Shown here one piece after another: positions 57,237 to 64,000 of a stretch of 64,000 nucleotides of DNA (positions within the stretch are counted from its first letter, which is position 1; every line of letters begins with the position of its first letter). Source of the DNA: Novosphingobium kunmingense (GTDB lineage Bacteria; Pseudomonadota; Alphaproteobacteria; Sphingomonadales; Sphingomonadaceae); assembly GCF_002813245.1 (NCBI RefSeq), contig NZ_PHUF01000002.1, forward strand, positions 806,001-870,000, read 5' to 3'. Under the pieces are notes generated by a model, which saw only the letters and a list, made by a program, of their open reading frames with translations, had not been told where the DNA came from and made no database searches. A program made the position numbers and the translations under genes.

Positions 57237-57314
57237 TGGGGCGATCGATGGGGTTCGAACCCACGACCTCCGGTACCACAAACCGGCGCTCTAACCAACT
57301 GAGCTACGATCGCC
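57237..57314 (-). tRNA. tRNA-His (anticodon GTG)
   Basis: 78-nt cloverleaf including the extra G(-1) opposite C73 and an encoded CCA, both typical of bacterial tRNA-His. Acceptor stem GCGATCG/CGATCGC; anticodon stem CCGGT/ACCGG with loop TTGTGGT; T arm GTGGG-TTCGAAC-CCCAT. Transcription continues toward the dehydrogenase gene, whose start lies 42 bp beyond the CCA. Confidence 0.97.
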
Positions 57315-57445
57315 ATAACCTCGCGCGCGTGCCGAGACGCGGCGCCTTAGGTAGCCCCGGCCAGCACTGCAAGCGCTGTCCGACGCAGGCGCGGCCTCTT
57401 GCACAGGGAGCATCAAATGGGAAGCGAAAACTGCGCCGCAGGCCG

Positions 57446-57476
57446 AGCGGCGTAATTTTCTTACGCGCCGCTTTTT
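57446..57476 (+). terminator. Orphan intrinsic terminator, plus strand
   Basis: AGCGGCG (57446-57452) pairs with CGCCGCT (57466-57472); an inner TAA/TTA pair and a 2-nt bulge close a TTTTC loop, and five Ts end the structure. No plus-strand gene precedes it: both upstream features (tRNA-His and the dehydrogenase) are on the minus strand. The surrounding 281-bp gap 57315-57595 otherwise shows nothing I can name. It may end a small RNA or block antisense transcription. Confidence 0.6.
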
Positions 57477-57595
57477 GACGAGTCCGGAAAGCGGGCGAAT
57501 CTATTTCCGCATCCCAGACCCGGTCGTTGCCGATTGCTTAACCAAACCCGCCTACCCTCGCGGCCAGTGGATGCAGACCCGCGGGAGGCAAGAGT

Positions 57596-57931
57596 TTGAC
57601 GGTCAAGGCAAAGTTGCAGGAACGGCTCGGGACCGAACCGCGTCCGCTGACCCGCCGTGTCGACCGCCAGACCGCCCGCGGCGAAATCATCGTGCAGTCC
57701 GCGCACGGGCATAGCGCCGCCGCACGACTCAACGACATCTCGATTTACGGCTGCAACATCCTTGCCGAAGCGGACTGGATGCGCTGCGGCATGTTCGTGT
57801 CGATCCGGCTGTCGGCCGACCGGTCGATCCAGGCAATCGTGCGCTGGATTCGGGACGGGTCGTGCGGGGTCGAATTCCTCCGCGCCATTCCCGGTGCCGA
57901 AGCCGACGCTCTGGCTGCACACGGGGCCTGA
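57596..57931 (+). CDS. PilZ domain protein (c-di-GMP receptor type)
   Basis: 111 aa, one PilZ domain. The c-di-GMP motif is complete: RRVDR (20-24) as RxxxR, and DISIYG (47-52) as D/NxSxxG. The start is an unusual TTG at 57596, supported by GGGAGG 8 nt upstream; no ATG or GTG fits as well. It likely binds c-di-GMP and acts on a partner protein; no partner gene adjoins it. Confidence 0.88.
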   Translation: MTVKAKLQERLGTEPRPLTRRVDRQTARGEIIVQSAHGHSAAARLNDISIYGCNILAEADWMRCGMFVSIRLSADRSIQAIVRWIRDGSCGVEFLRAIPGAEADALAAHGA

Positions 57932-57933
57932 CG

Positions 57934-57960
57934 AAAAAGGGCGCCCCGCAAGGGACGCCC
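57934..57960 (-). terminator. Intrinsic terminator of rpmE
   Basis: 9-bp stem (arms 57952-57960 and 57939-57947, one G-U pair in RNA), 4-nt loop, followed on the minus strand by five Ts (57938-57934). It lies 41 bp past the rpmE stop and just beyond the convergent PilZ gene, whose transcripts could also fold it but without a T-run. Confidence 0.85.
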
Positions 57961-58001
57961 CGTTCGCCTTGGCTGGCAAGCCCGAACGGGCTCGGCGCCA
58001 A

Positions 58002-58229
58002 TCAGTTCTTCTTGAGCGAAAGCCCGCCGAAGCGCTTGTTGAACTGCGCGACGCGGCCACCCGAATCGATCTGGCGCGTGCCGCCGGTCCAGGCCGGGTG
58101 TGACGCAGGGTCGATTTCCAGAACCAGCGTATCGCCTTCCTTGCCCCAGGTAGAGCGCGTTTCGAAGACGGTGCCGTCGGTCATCTGCACCTTGATCATG
58201 TGGTAGTCGGGATGGATATCGGTCTTCAT
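58002..58229 (-). CDS. rpmE: Large ribosomal subunit protein bL31
   Basis: 75 aa. [19 protein letters not shown] and the C-terminal [11 protein letters not shown] are characteristic. No Cys is present, so this is the zinc-free (C-) form usual in alphaproteobacteria. It ends the envelope cluster transcript or has its own unit, with a clear terminator downstream. Confidence 0.97.
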   Translation of the reverse strand: MKTDIHPDYHMIKVQMTDGTVFETRSTWGKEGDTLVLEIDPASHPAWTGGTRQIDSGGRVAQFNKRFGGLSLKKN

Positions 58230-58307
58230 CGATCGGTCTTTCGTTTGCGGCCGGTTCCGACCGGCCCGAATGGGAAGCGGCGCGCATAGCGGCGCGGCGC
58301 CAGGAAA

Positions 58308-58793
58308 TCAAGCGGGCGGATCGGCGACCATGGCGGTGAACTGCACGTCGCAGGTCGTTTTGCCCTCGATCGAGGCCTTGCCCCAGAACTTGCAGACCCG
58401 GGCGCGCTTCTGGACGAAGCCGACTTCCAGGTCGAGCAGGCAGCCCGGTTCGACCGGCGCGCGGAACTTAGCTTCGTCGATCGACATGAAATAGACCAGC
58501 TTGCCCGATCCGCCCAGTTCCAGCGTTTCGATCGCCAGGATTGCCGCGGTCTGGGCCAGCGCCTCGACCTGCAGAACGCCGGGCATGATCGGCCGTCCGG
58601 GGAAATGGCCCTGGAAGAACTGCTCGTTGAAGGTCACGCCTTTGACGGCATGGATCTTCTCGCCGATCTCCAGCGACTTGACCCGGTCGACAAGCAGCAA
58701 CGGATAGCGGTGCGGCAGGGCCTTGAGGATCTTCTGGATATCGTAGACGGGAGCGGCGGCGGCCGCTCCCGTCGTGTCTTTGCTTTCGCTCAT
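58308..58793 (-). CDS. fabZ: 3-hydroxyacyl-[acyl-carrier-protein] dehydratase FabZ
   Basis: 161-aa hot-dog-fold dehydratase of fatty-acid synthesis. Catalytic His63 and Glu77 are in [33 protein letters not shown] is diagnostic. An Ala-rich N-tail of about 15 residues is present. It follows skp by 21 bp in the bamA-skp-fabZ order; lpxD, often placed between skp and fabZ, is not here. Confidence 0.97.
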   Translation of the reverse strand: MSESKDTTGAAAAAPVYDIQKILKALPHRYPLLLVDRVKSLEIGEKIHAVKGVTFNEQFFQGHFPGRPIMPGVLQVEALAQTAAILAIETLELGGSGKLVYFMSIDEAKFRAPVEPGCLLDLEVGFVQKRARVCKFWGKASIEGKTTCDVQFTAMVADPPA

Positions 58794-58814
58794 CGGTGCC
58801 CCCGTTGCCGGCGC

Positions 58815-59513
58815 TTAGCGGCTGTCGGGCTGCGCGGCGGGCTTAGCGGCAGGAGCCGCAGCAGCGCCCGGCTGGGCGGCCTGGGCGGCACGCGCTTCAC
58901 GGATTTCGCGGGGTTCCCAGCCGGCCGGCGGAGTCAGCGTCGCGCTCGGCAGGACGCGGTTGATCTCGGTGACGATGTCCTGGCTGAGGTCATAGCCGGA
59001 CTGCGTGCTGAGGATCACCGACTGCGGCGACAGCAGCAGCGAGACGTTGCGGCGCGCCATCACGGCCTTGACCGCGGCGTCCATCTTCTCCTCGATCTGC
59101 TCCTTAACGTATTCGCGCGAATAGACCACCGGGCGGATCAGGGTGTTGAGTTCGTTCTTGCCGGCTTCCTCGACGCGCTGGGCAGCGGTGAGCTGCTGCT
59201 GCAGCGCGGCCTGGTTGGCGTTGGGCACGGCCGCGTCCTTCTGCAGCTTCTGCTGCAGGCCCTGGAGCTGCGTCTGCAGGGCACGGGCGCGCGCCTGGTA
59301 TTGGTCGATCGTCGCCTTGTAAGTCACCGGGCGCTGCTGCTCGGCAGTGCGGAAGGCGCTGGTGTTTACCAGAACCGCCTCGAGATTGGCGACGCCGAGG
59401 CCAGCGACAACCGTGCCCGTATTGGCGGCCGGGCGGGTCTGCGCCATGGCAGGCTGTGCCGCGAGGGCCAGCACGAAGCCGAGGCCGAGAATGGGCTTGA
59501 AGAAGTTCGTCAT
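58815..59513 (-). CDS. skp: OmpH/Skp-family periplasmic chaperone
   Basis: 232 aa. Signal peptide 1-24 (AMAQ), then long helices rich in Gln and Ala (ALQTQLQGLQQKLQKDAA) that form the Skp tentacles, and a Pro/Ala-rich tail (AAAPAAKPAAQP). It escorts outer-membrane proteins to BamA. The ATG overlaps the bamA stop by one base (TGATG). Confidence 0.92.
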   Translation of the reverse strand: MTNFFKPILGLGFVLALAAQPAMAQTRPAANTGTVVAGLGVANLEAVLVNTSAFRTAEQQRPVTYKATIDQYQARARALQTQLQGLQQKLQKDAAVPNANQAALQQQLTAAQRVEEAGKNELNTLIRPVVYSREYVKEQIEEKMDAAVKAVMARRNVSLLLSPQSVILSTQSGYDLSQDIVTEINRVLPSATLTPPAGWEPREIREARAAQAAQPGAAAAPAAKPAAQPDSR

Positions 59514-62353
59514 CAGAATTGCGTTCCTACGTTGAAGGTAAAGCTCTTGGTATCGTCACCCTCGGCCTTGGTCAGCGCCTTGGCGAAGTCGATCCGGAAG
59601 GGCCCGAACGGCGAGTTCCAGTTGACGCCGATGCCGATCGAGACGCGCGGCTTGGGCGTGTTGCCGTAGAAGAAGTCCTGGAACGGCGGATAGGTCGAAC
59701 CCAGCGCCGTCACCGCGTCGGTGGTCCCGGTGCAGGTCGACGGCAGGGTCGGGGCGGTGGCGCTCGAGATCACGGTCGCGGTGCCGTTGCAGATCTGGTT
59801 GTACTGCGGCACCCCGCTGGAGTCGCGCGAGGGGAAGAACACCCCGTCGGTCGCGATGTTTTCGAGCTTGGGCCGGGTAATCCCCCAGACCGCGCCGGCA
59901 TCGACGAAGATCGAGGGACGCAGGCCCATTTCGCGCGCGCCCGAACCCAGAGGGATCTCGAGTTCGGCGCGGGCCAGATAGTAATAGCGGCCGCCGATGG
60001 CATCGTCCTGCCACTGTTCGCGGTCTTCGCTGAACCCGTCAGGCCCGATCAGCGTGGTTCCAGCCGCGCAGCCGCCAGCCGGAAGGATGACGCTGCTGGC
60101 CGCCGTGTCGCCCGATGCGGCGGTGAGGCAGCGCTGGTTGAGCCCGTCGATCGCGTTGTCGCTATTGGTGTCCTGGTAGAACTTGCGGATCACGCGCGGG
60201 CCGACGCCGCGGATGTCGAAGCCGCGGATCGTGGGTTCGCCAAGATAGAAACGGTCGGTCAGGAAGACACCGTCGATCCCAGAAGCGGCATCGCTCTTGC
60301 GGCCGAGCGAGGCGATCGCCCCGCCCTCGCCGCGGACCGAGAAGATGAAGCCCTTGCCCACCGGCCAGTACTTCGCCGCATTGAGGCGCAGGCGCGCATA
60401 CTTCACCGAACCGCCCAGGCCCGCAAACTCGGTCGTGACCGAGGCCGACTGGCCGCGCGAGGGCCGCATGCGATTGTCGAGCGTATCGTAGATCAGCGAC
60501 AAGCCTAGCATCGAGGTGGTGCGGGTGCCGATCGCGTCGCACAAATAGCGTCCGGCGCGGATCGGGTCGCACTGCAGCGTGCCGTTCACGCGGTCGGAGT
60601 AGTACTGGTTTTCATCCACGGTGATGTCGTCGTGGTTGAAGGTGTAGCTGCCGATCGCCGAAACGTATTCGGTCAGCGCAAGGCCCGCGCGCACCGACAT
60701 GCCGGTCGTGGCGTTACGGTAGAGCGTGTTGCGCTCGCCACCGGTGCTGAAGTTGAAGTTGTTGTAATCGCGGCGATAGATGCTCGCGCCCAGCGAGACG
60801 TTCTTGTCGAACAGGTACGGCTCGGTGAAGCTGACTTCGGCGCTCTTCGAATATTGCGAGTAGCTGAGGCTCAGACCGATCGTCTGGCCGCGCCCGCGGA
60901 AGTTGCGCTGCTGGATCGAGCCCTGGAAGATGAGCTTTTCGAGGCTGGAATAGCCGGCCGAAAGCTGCAGTTCGCCGGTCGGCTTCTCCTCGACATTGGC
61001 CTCGAGGATGATCCGGTCCGGCGCCGAACCCTGCTTCTGCTCGATCTCGAACTTTTCCTGGAAGTAGCCAAGCGAGTTGATGCGCGCGGTCGAACGCTTG
61101 ACCTGCAGCGAGTTGAACGCATCGCCTTCGGCCAGGCGGAACTCGCGGCGCACGACCTTGTCCTGGGTCAGCGTGTTGCCGTTGACGTCGATCTTCTCGA
61201 CATAGACGCGCGGCGCCTCGGCAATGTTGAAGGTCAGACCCATGGTGAGGTCTTCCTTGCTGCGGTTGTAATCGGGCCGCACGTCGGCAAAGGCATAGCC
61301 GAACGCGCCGAGCGTGGTGTTGAGCTGCTCGATCGTGTCTTCGACCTGCTTGGCGTCGTACCAGTCGCCCTTCTTCATCGGCAACTGCGCGGCAAGCCGC
61401 TCTTCGTTGAAGTCGCGCAGCTGGCTCTGCACCTTGACGTCGCCGAACTTGTAGCGCGGGCCTTCCTCGACCACATAGGTCAGGATGAAGTCGCGCTTGT
61501 CGGGCGTCAGCTCGGCCACGGCCGAAACGACACGGAAGTCGGCATAGCCCTTGGTCAGGTAGAACTGGCGCAGCTTCTGCTGGTCGAACGCCATCTTGTC
61601 CGGATCGTAGCTGGTGCCGGAACTGAAGATCTTGAGAATGCCGCCGGCTTCCTTGGTCAGCATCTCGCCGCGCAGTTCGCCGTCGCTGAACTGTTCGTTG
61701 CCGATGATGTTGATCGCGCGGACCTTGGACTTGGGGCCTTCGGAAATCTCGAAGACGATGTCGACGCGGTTCTGGTCAAGCATGACCATCTTGGGTTCGA
61801 CGGTCGCGGCGAAGCGGCCCTGGCGCTTGTAGAGTTCGATGATGCGGGCAACGTCGGCGCGGACCTTGGACCGGGTGAAGATCTGGCGCGGGGCCATCTT
61901 GATCTCGGGCAGGATCTTGTCTTCCTTGATCCGCTGGTTGCCCTCGAGCACGATCCGGTTGATCACCGGGCTTTCCTTGACCTGGATGGTCACGGTGCCG
62001 TTGTCGTTGAGGATCTGGACGTCGGTGAACAGCTCGGTCGCGTAGAGATCCTTCAGAGCCTGGTCGGCGGCCTGCTGGGTGTAGGGCTGGCCGACCCGCA
62101 GCTTGATGTAGGACATGATCGTATCGGCTTCGAGGCGCTGCGAGCCGGAAACGTTGATCGCCCGGATCGGCACGACGGCCGGCACCTCTGCCGCGGCGGG
62201 CGCGGCCGGCGGAGTGGCCGCGGCCGGCGCGATCTGCGCCATTGCGGCGGTCGGCAGCCCGGCGAGGAACGTCGATCCCAGCAGGAACGCGCCAAGCACG
62301 GCAGCCCGACGGGCGGATTTGGTACGTTCCAGGTTGTGGCAGATCATCGGCAC
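59513..62353 (-). CDS. bamA: Outer-membrane protein assembly factor BamA
   Basis: 946 aa. After the signal peptide (to about AMAQ) and an Ala/Pro linker come five POTRA domains (about 60-470; VPIRAINVSGSQRLEADTI opens POTRA1). A 16-strand barrel follows, with VRGF-type motif TIRGFDIRGVGPR and the C-terminal SFTFNVGTQF signal. It inserts beta-barrel proteins. GTG 62353 has GGGA 6 nt upstream; ATG 62347 is an alternative start that changes only two residues. Confidence 0.97.
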   Translation of the reverse strand: MPMICHNLERTKSARRAAVLGAFLLGSTFLAGLPTAAMAQIAPAAATPPAAPAAAEVPAVVPIRAINVSGSQRLEADTIMSYIKLRVGQPYTQQAADQALKDLYATELFTDVQILNDNGTVTIQVKESPVINRIVLEGNQRIKEDKILPEIKMAPRQIFTRSKVRADVARIIELYKRQGRFAATVEPKMVMLDQNRVDIVFEISEGPKSKVRAINIIGNEQFSDGELRGEMLTKEAGGILKIFSSGTSYDPDKMAFDQQKLRQFYLTKGYADFRVVSAVAELTPDKRDFILTYVVEEGPRYKFGDVKVQSQLRDFNEERLAAQLPMKKGDWYDAKQVEDTIEQLNTTLGAFGYAFADVRPDYNRSKEDLTMGLTFNIAEAPRVYVEKIDVNGNTLTQDKVVRREFRLAEGDAFNSLQVKRSTARINSLGYFQEKFEIEQKQGSAPDRIILEANVEEKPTGELQLSAGYSSLEKLIFQGSIQQRNFRGRGQTIGLSLSYSQYSKSAEVSFTEPYLFDKNVSLGASIYRRDYNNFNFSTGGERNTLYRNATTGMSVRAGLALTEYVSAIGSYTFNHDDITVDENQYYSDRVNGTLQCDPIRAGRYLCDAIGTRTTSMLGLSLIYDTLDNRMRPSRGQSASVTTEFAGLGGSVKYARLRLNAAKYWPVGKGFIFSVRGEGGAIASLGRKSDAASGIDGVFLTDRFYLGEPTIRGFDIRGVGPRVIRKFYQDTNSDNAIDGLNQRCLTAASGDTAASSVILPAGGCAAGTTLIGPDGFSEDREQWQDDAIGGRYYYLARAELEIPLGSGAREMGLRPSIFVDAGAVWGITRPKLENIATDGVFFPSRDSSGVPQYNQICNGTATVISSATAPTLPSTCTGTTDAVTALGSTYPPFQDFFYGNTPKPRVSIGIGVNWNSPFGPFRIDFAKALTKAEGDDTKSFTFNVGTQF

Positions 62354-62511
62354 GACAGTTCCCGTAAGTTGCGCATTACGCCGGCCGATTTGCCCCGAAC
62401 TCCAGAGCTACCCGCGCGTTGCAGACGTGTCGCCGCCCTCTGCCCGATGCCGCCGTGTCGATCAAGCAAAGTCGCCGCGCAAATCCGCAGTTATTTCCCG
62501 TTCCCTCCGCC

Positions 62512-63624
62512 CTAGCTGCCGATGCCGGACAGCGAGGCGAGATCGTTGAAGGTGACGAACAGAACCAGGGCCAGCACGAAGGCCAGACCGGCGCGGAACG
62601 CCCATTCCTGACTGCGCGCGTCCAGCGGTTTGCGGCGGACTGCTTCCGCGGCATACATCGCCAGGTGCCCGCCGTCTAAGACCGGAATTGGCAGCAGGTT
62701 GATGAATGCCAAATTAATTGAAATCGTGGCCGCAAAAAGCACCATCGCGGCCCATCCGAGTGACATGGTTTGCCCCGAATACTGCGCGATCTTGACCGGC
62801 CCGCCCATCTCCTTGGTCGAGCGATCGCCGGTGATGATCTGACCGAGGCCGATCGCCGTCATCTTGATCGCGGCGACCGAATCCGAAACCCCCACGCCCA
62901 GCGCCTCGCCGAAGCCGACCGGCTTCAGTTCGGGCTTCACGCTGGCGATGCCGAGCATGCCCTTGGTCGCCGATCCGCCGAAGCCGTCCTTTTCGACCTG
63001 GCTGGCCAGGGTGACCGGCAGGACGATCGGCTTGCCCTGCCGCTCGGCGGCGATGGTGATCGTCTTGCCCGGATAGAGCAGAACCTTGCGCGCGATCTGC
63101 GTGAAATCGTCGACCCGGTCGCCGTCGATGGCGGTGATCCGGTCGCCCACTTGCAGGCCCGCAGCCTGGGCTGCTGATTGCGGCGCGAAACCGCCAATCA
63201 CCGGCGGGGTCACGCGCACGCCATAGGCCATGGCGAAAGCGGCGAAGATCGCCACCGCGATCAGGAAGTTGGCAAAGGGCCCAGCAAAGACGATGATCGC
63301 CCGCTGCCACAGCCTGGCGCCGGGGAACGTGCCCTTCAGCGCCTGCGCATCGACACCCTGCAGCGCGGGATCGGCCTGGCCGGCCGCGTTCATGTCGCCC
63401 GCGAACTGGACGTATCCGCCAAGCGGGATCGCCGACAGCTTCCACCGTGTCCCACGCTTGTCGGTGCGGCCCCATAGCTCTTTGCCGAAGCCGACCGAGA
63501 AGGCATCGGCCCGCACGCCGAACAGGCGCCCGGCCAGATAGTGGCCCAGTTCGTGCAGCACGACGAGCGGTCCCAGCACGAGAACGAAGGCCAGGACGGC
63601 GGTCAGGGCAAAGGGCATCTGCAT
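62512..63624 (-). CDS. rseP: Site-2 protease RseP
   Basis: 370-aa intramembrane metalloprotease. Zinc motif HELGH (His24, Glu25, His28) in the first helix; one PDZ domain at about 125-205 (SAAQAAGLQVGDRITAIDGDRV); the second site NLLPIPVLDGGHL supplies the Asp ligand. E. coli RseP has two PDZ domains; one is usual in this group. ATG 63624 lies 4 bp after the dxr stop. It releases sigma factors by cutting anti-sigma proteins. Confidence 0.96.
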   Translation of the reverse strand: MQMPFALTAVLAFVLVLGPLVVLHELGHYLAGRLFGVRADAFSVGFGKELWGRTDKRGTRWKLSAIPLGGYVQFAGDMNAAGQADPALQGVDAQALKGTFPGARLWQRAIIVFAGPFANFLIAVAIFAAFAMAYGVRVTPPVIGGFAPQSAAQAAGLQVGDRITAIDGDRVDDFTQIARKVLLYPGKTITIAAERQGKPIVLPVTLASQVEKDGFGGSATKGMLGIASVKPELKPVGFGEALGVGVSDSVAAIKMTAIGLGQIITGDRSTKEMGGPVKIAQYSGQTMSLGWAAMVLFAATISINLAFINLLPIPVLDGGHLAMYAAEAVRRKPLDARSQEWAFRAGLAFVLALVLFVTFNDLASLSGIGS

Positions 63625-63628
63625 TGGG

Positions 63629-64000
63629 TCAGACAGTCTCCAGCATCCGGCGCGCATAGTCCCGCGCCTCGGCATCGATCGCGATGACCTCGTCAAGCGA
63701 TGCGGCCGGAGGCGGAGCATAGCGCGCCAGCAGTTCCTCGACCATTACCGCTATGCGGGTGAACGGCAGGTGTCCATCAAGGAAGGCGGCCACGGCGATC
63801 TCGTTGCCGGCGTTGAGCACGGCCGGTGCCGCCCCGCCCGCCTCGGCCGCTTGGCGGGCCAGCCTCGTTGCGGGAAAGCGCTCCTCGTCCGGCGCGCGGA
63901 AGGTCATTTGGCCGAGCTGCGCCAGGTCGAGCGGCGGACATGGCGTATCCATCCGTTCGGGCCAGGCGAGGCACGAGGCGATCGGCACGCGCATGTCGGA
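63629..64000 (-). CDS. dxr: 1-deoxy-D-xylulose 5-phosphate reductoisomerase, C-terminal part
   Basis: 124 codons are present; the start lies beyond the window edge. SDMRVPIASCLAWPERMDTP and NAGNEIAVAAFLDGHLPFTRIA are the conserved substrate-loop-adjacent and C-terminal blocks of Dxr (IspC), the second step of the MEP isoprenoid pathway. The dxr-rseP-bamA order is classic. Confidence 0.96.
   Translation of the reverse strand, partial: SDMRVPIASCLAWPERMDTPCPPLDLAQLGQMTFRAPDEERFPATRLARQAAEAGGAAPAVLNAGNEIAVAAFLDGHLPFTRIAVMVEELLARYAPPPAASLDEVIAIDAEARDYARRMLETV

Noticed and set aside
57195..57281. N-terminal extension of the dehydrogenase
   Set aside because: The extra frame is the 3' half of tRNA-His; the family starts at the GTG with the ribosome site.

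Overview
The window is a gene-dense, GC-rich stretch of an alphaproteobacterial chromosome, almost certainly from Sphingomonadales (Sphingomonas/Novosphingobium/Erythrobacteraceae-like). The evidence is the gene layout of the exosortase A locus, the ftsY-yciB pair, the split cytochrome c maturation cluster, the Cys-free bL31 and the promoter-like boxes of alphaproteobacterial type (TTGnnn then a TAGAnn/TAGGGn -10). No mobile element, CRISPR array or phage gene was seen. Most same-strand neighbours overlap by ATGA/GTGA/TTGA, and several convergent pairs overlap by exactly 4 bp.

Layout. 1-4459 (-): drug/toxin-type ABC exporter (HlyD adaptor, double ATPase, two ABC-2 permeases, the last cut by the window edge). 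4530-23063: an exosortase A (XrtA/EpsH) exopolysaccharide locus. The minus-strand arm holds ANL ligase, PLP decarboxylase, then Wza-like export protein, Wzz-like chain-length protein, tyrosine autokinase, outer-membrane protein, ATPase, NodB deacetylase, FemAB-like protein, glycosyltransferase, XrtA-EpsI fusion and AsnB-like amidotransferase. The divergent plus-strand arm holds a GNAT/FemAB-like transferase, an acyl carrier protein and two alpha/beta-hydrolase-like proteins. 23078-31909: trxB, an alpha/beta hydrolase, a protein phosphatase, tRNA-Met, a 2'-5' RNA ligase-like protein, a secreted alkylsulfatase, an aldo/keto reductase, mltG and fabF. 32036-38561: acpP, aspS, rnd-oxyR, pgsA, an LplT-like MFS protein and a doubtful small ORF.

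38708-49096: a ThDP enzyme, an EVE-domain protein, a 2OG-Fe(II) oxygenase, a GGDEF-EAL protein, then dapF-mtaB-ftsY-yciB, a PuuD-like membrane protein and an aminotransferase. 49093-57314 (-): kup, the ccmC-D-E-F-G-H-TPR cluster (no ccmA/ccmB here), a Glu/Leu/Phe/Val-type dehydrogenase and tRNA-His just upstream of it. 57596-64000: a PilZ protein, then (-) dxr-rseP-bamA-skp-fabZ-rpmE, the classic envelope-biogenesis cluster.

The most intriguing unit is the ligase + carrier protein + PLP decarboxylase + acyltransferase + hydrolase group of the XrtA locus. It looks like a carrier-tethered amino-acid modification pathway feeding the exopolysaccharide. The families are known, but their chemistry is, to my knowledge, not established. 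All calls were made by eye from translated sequence; no database search was run.
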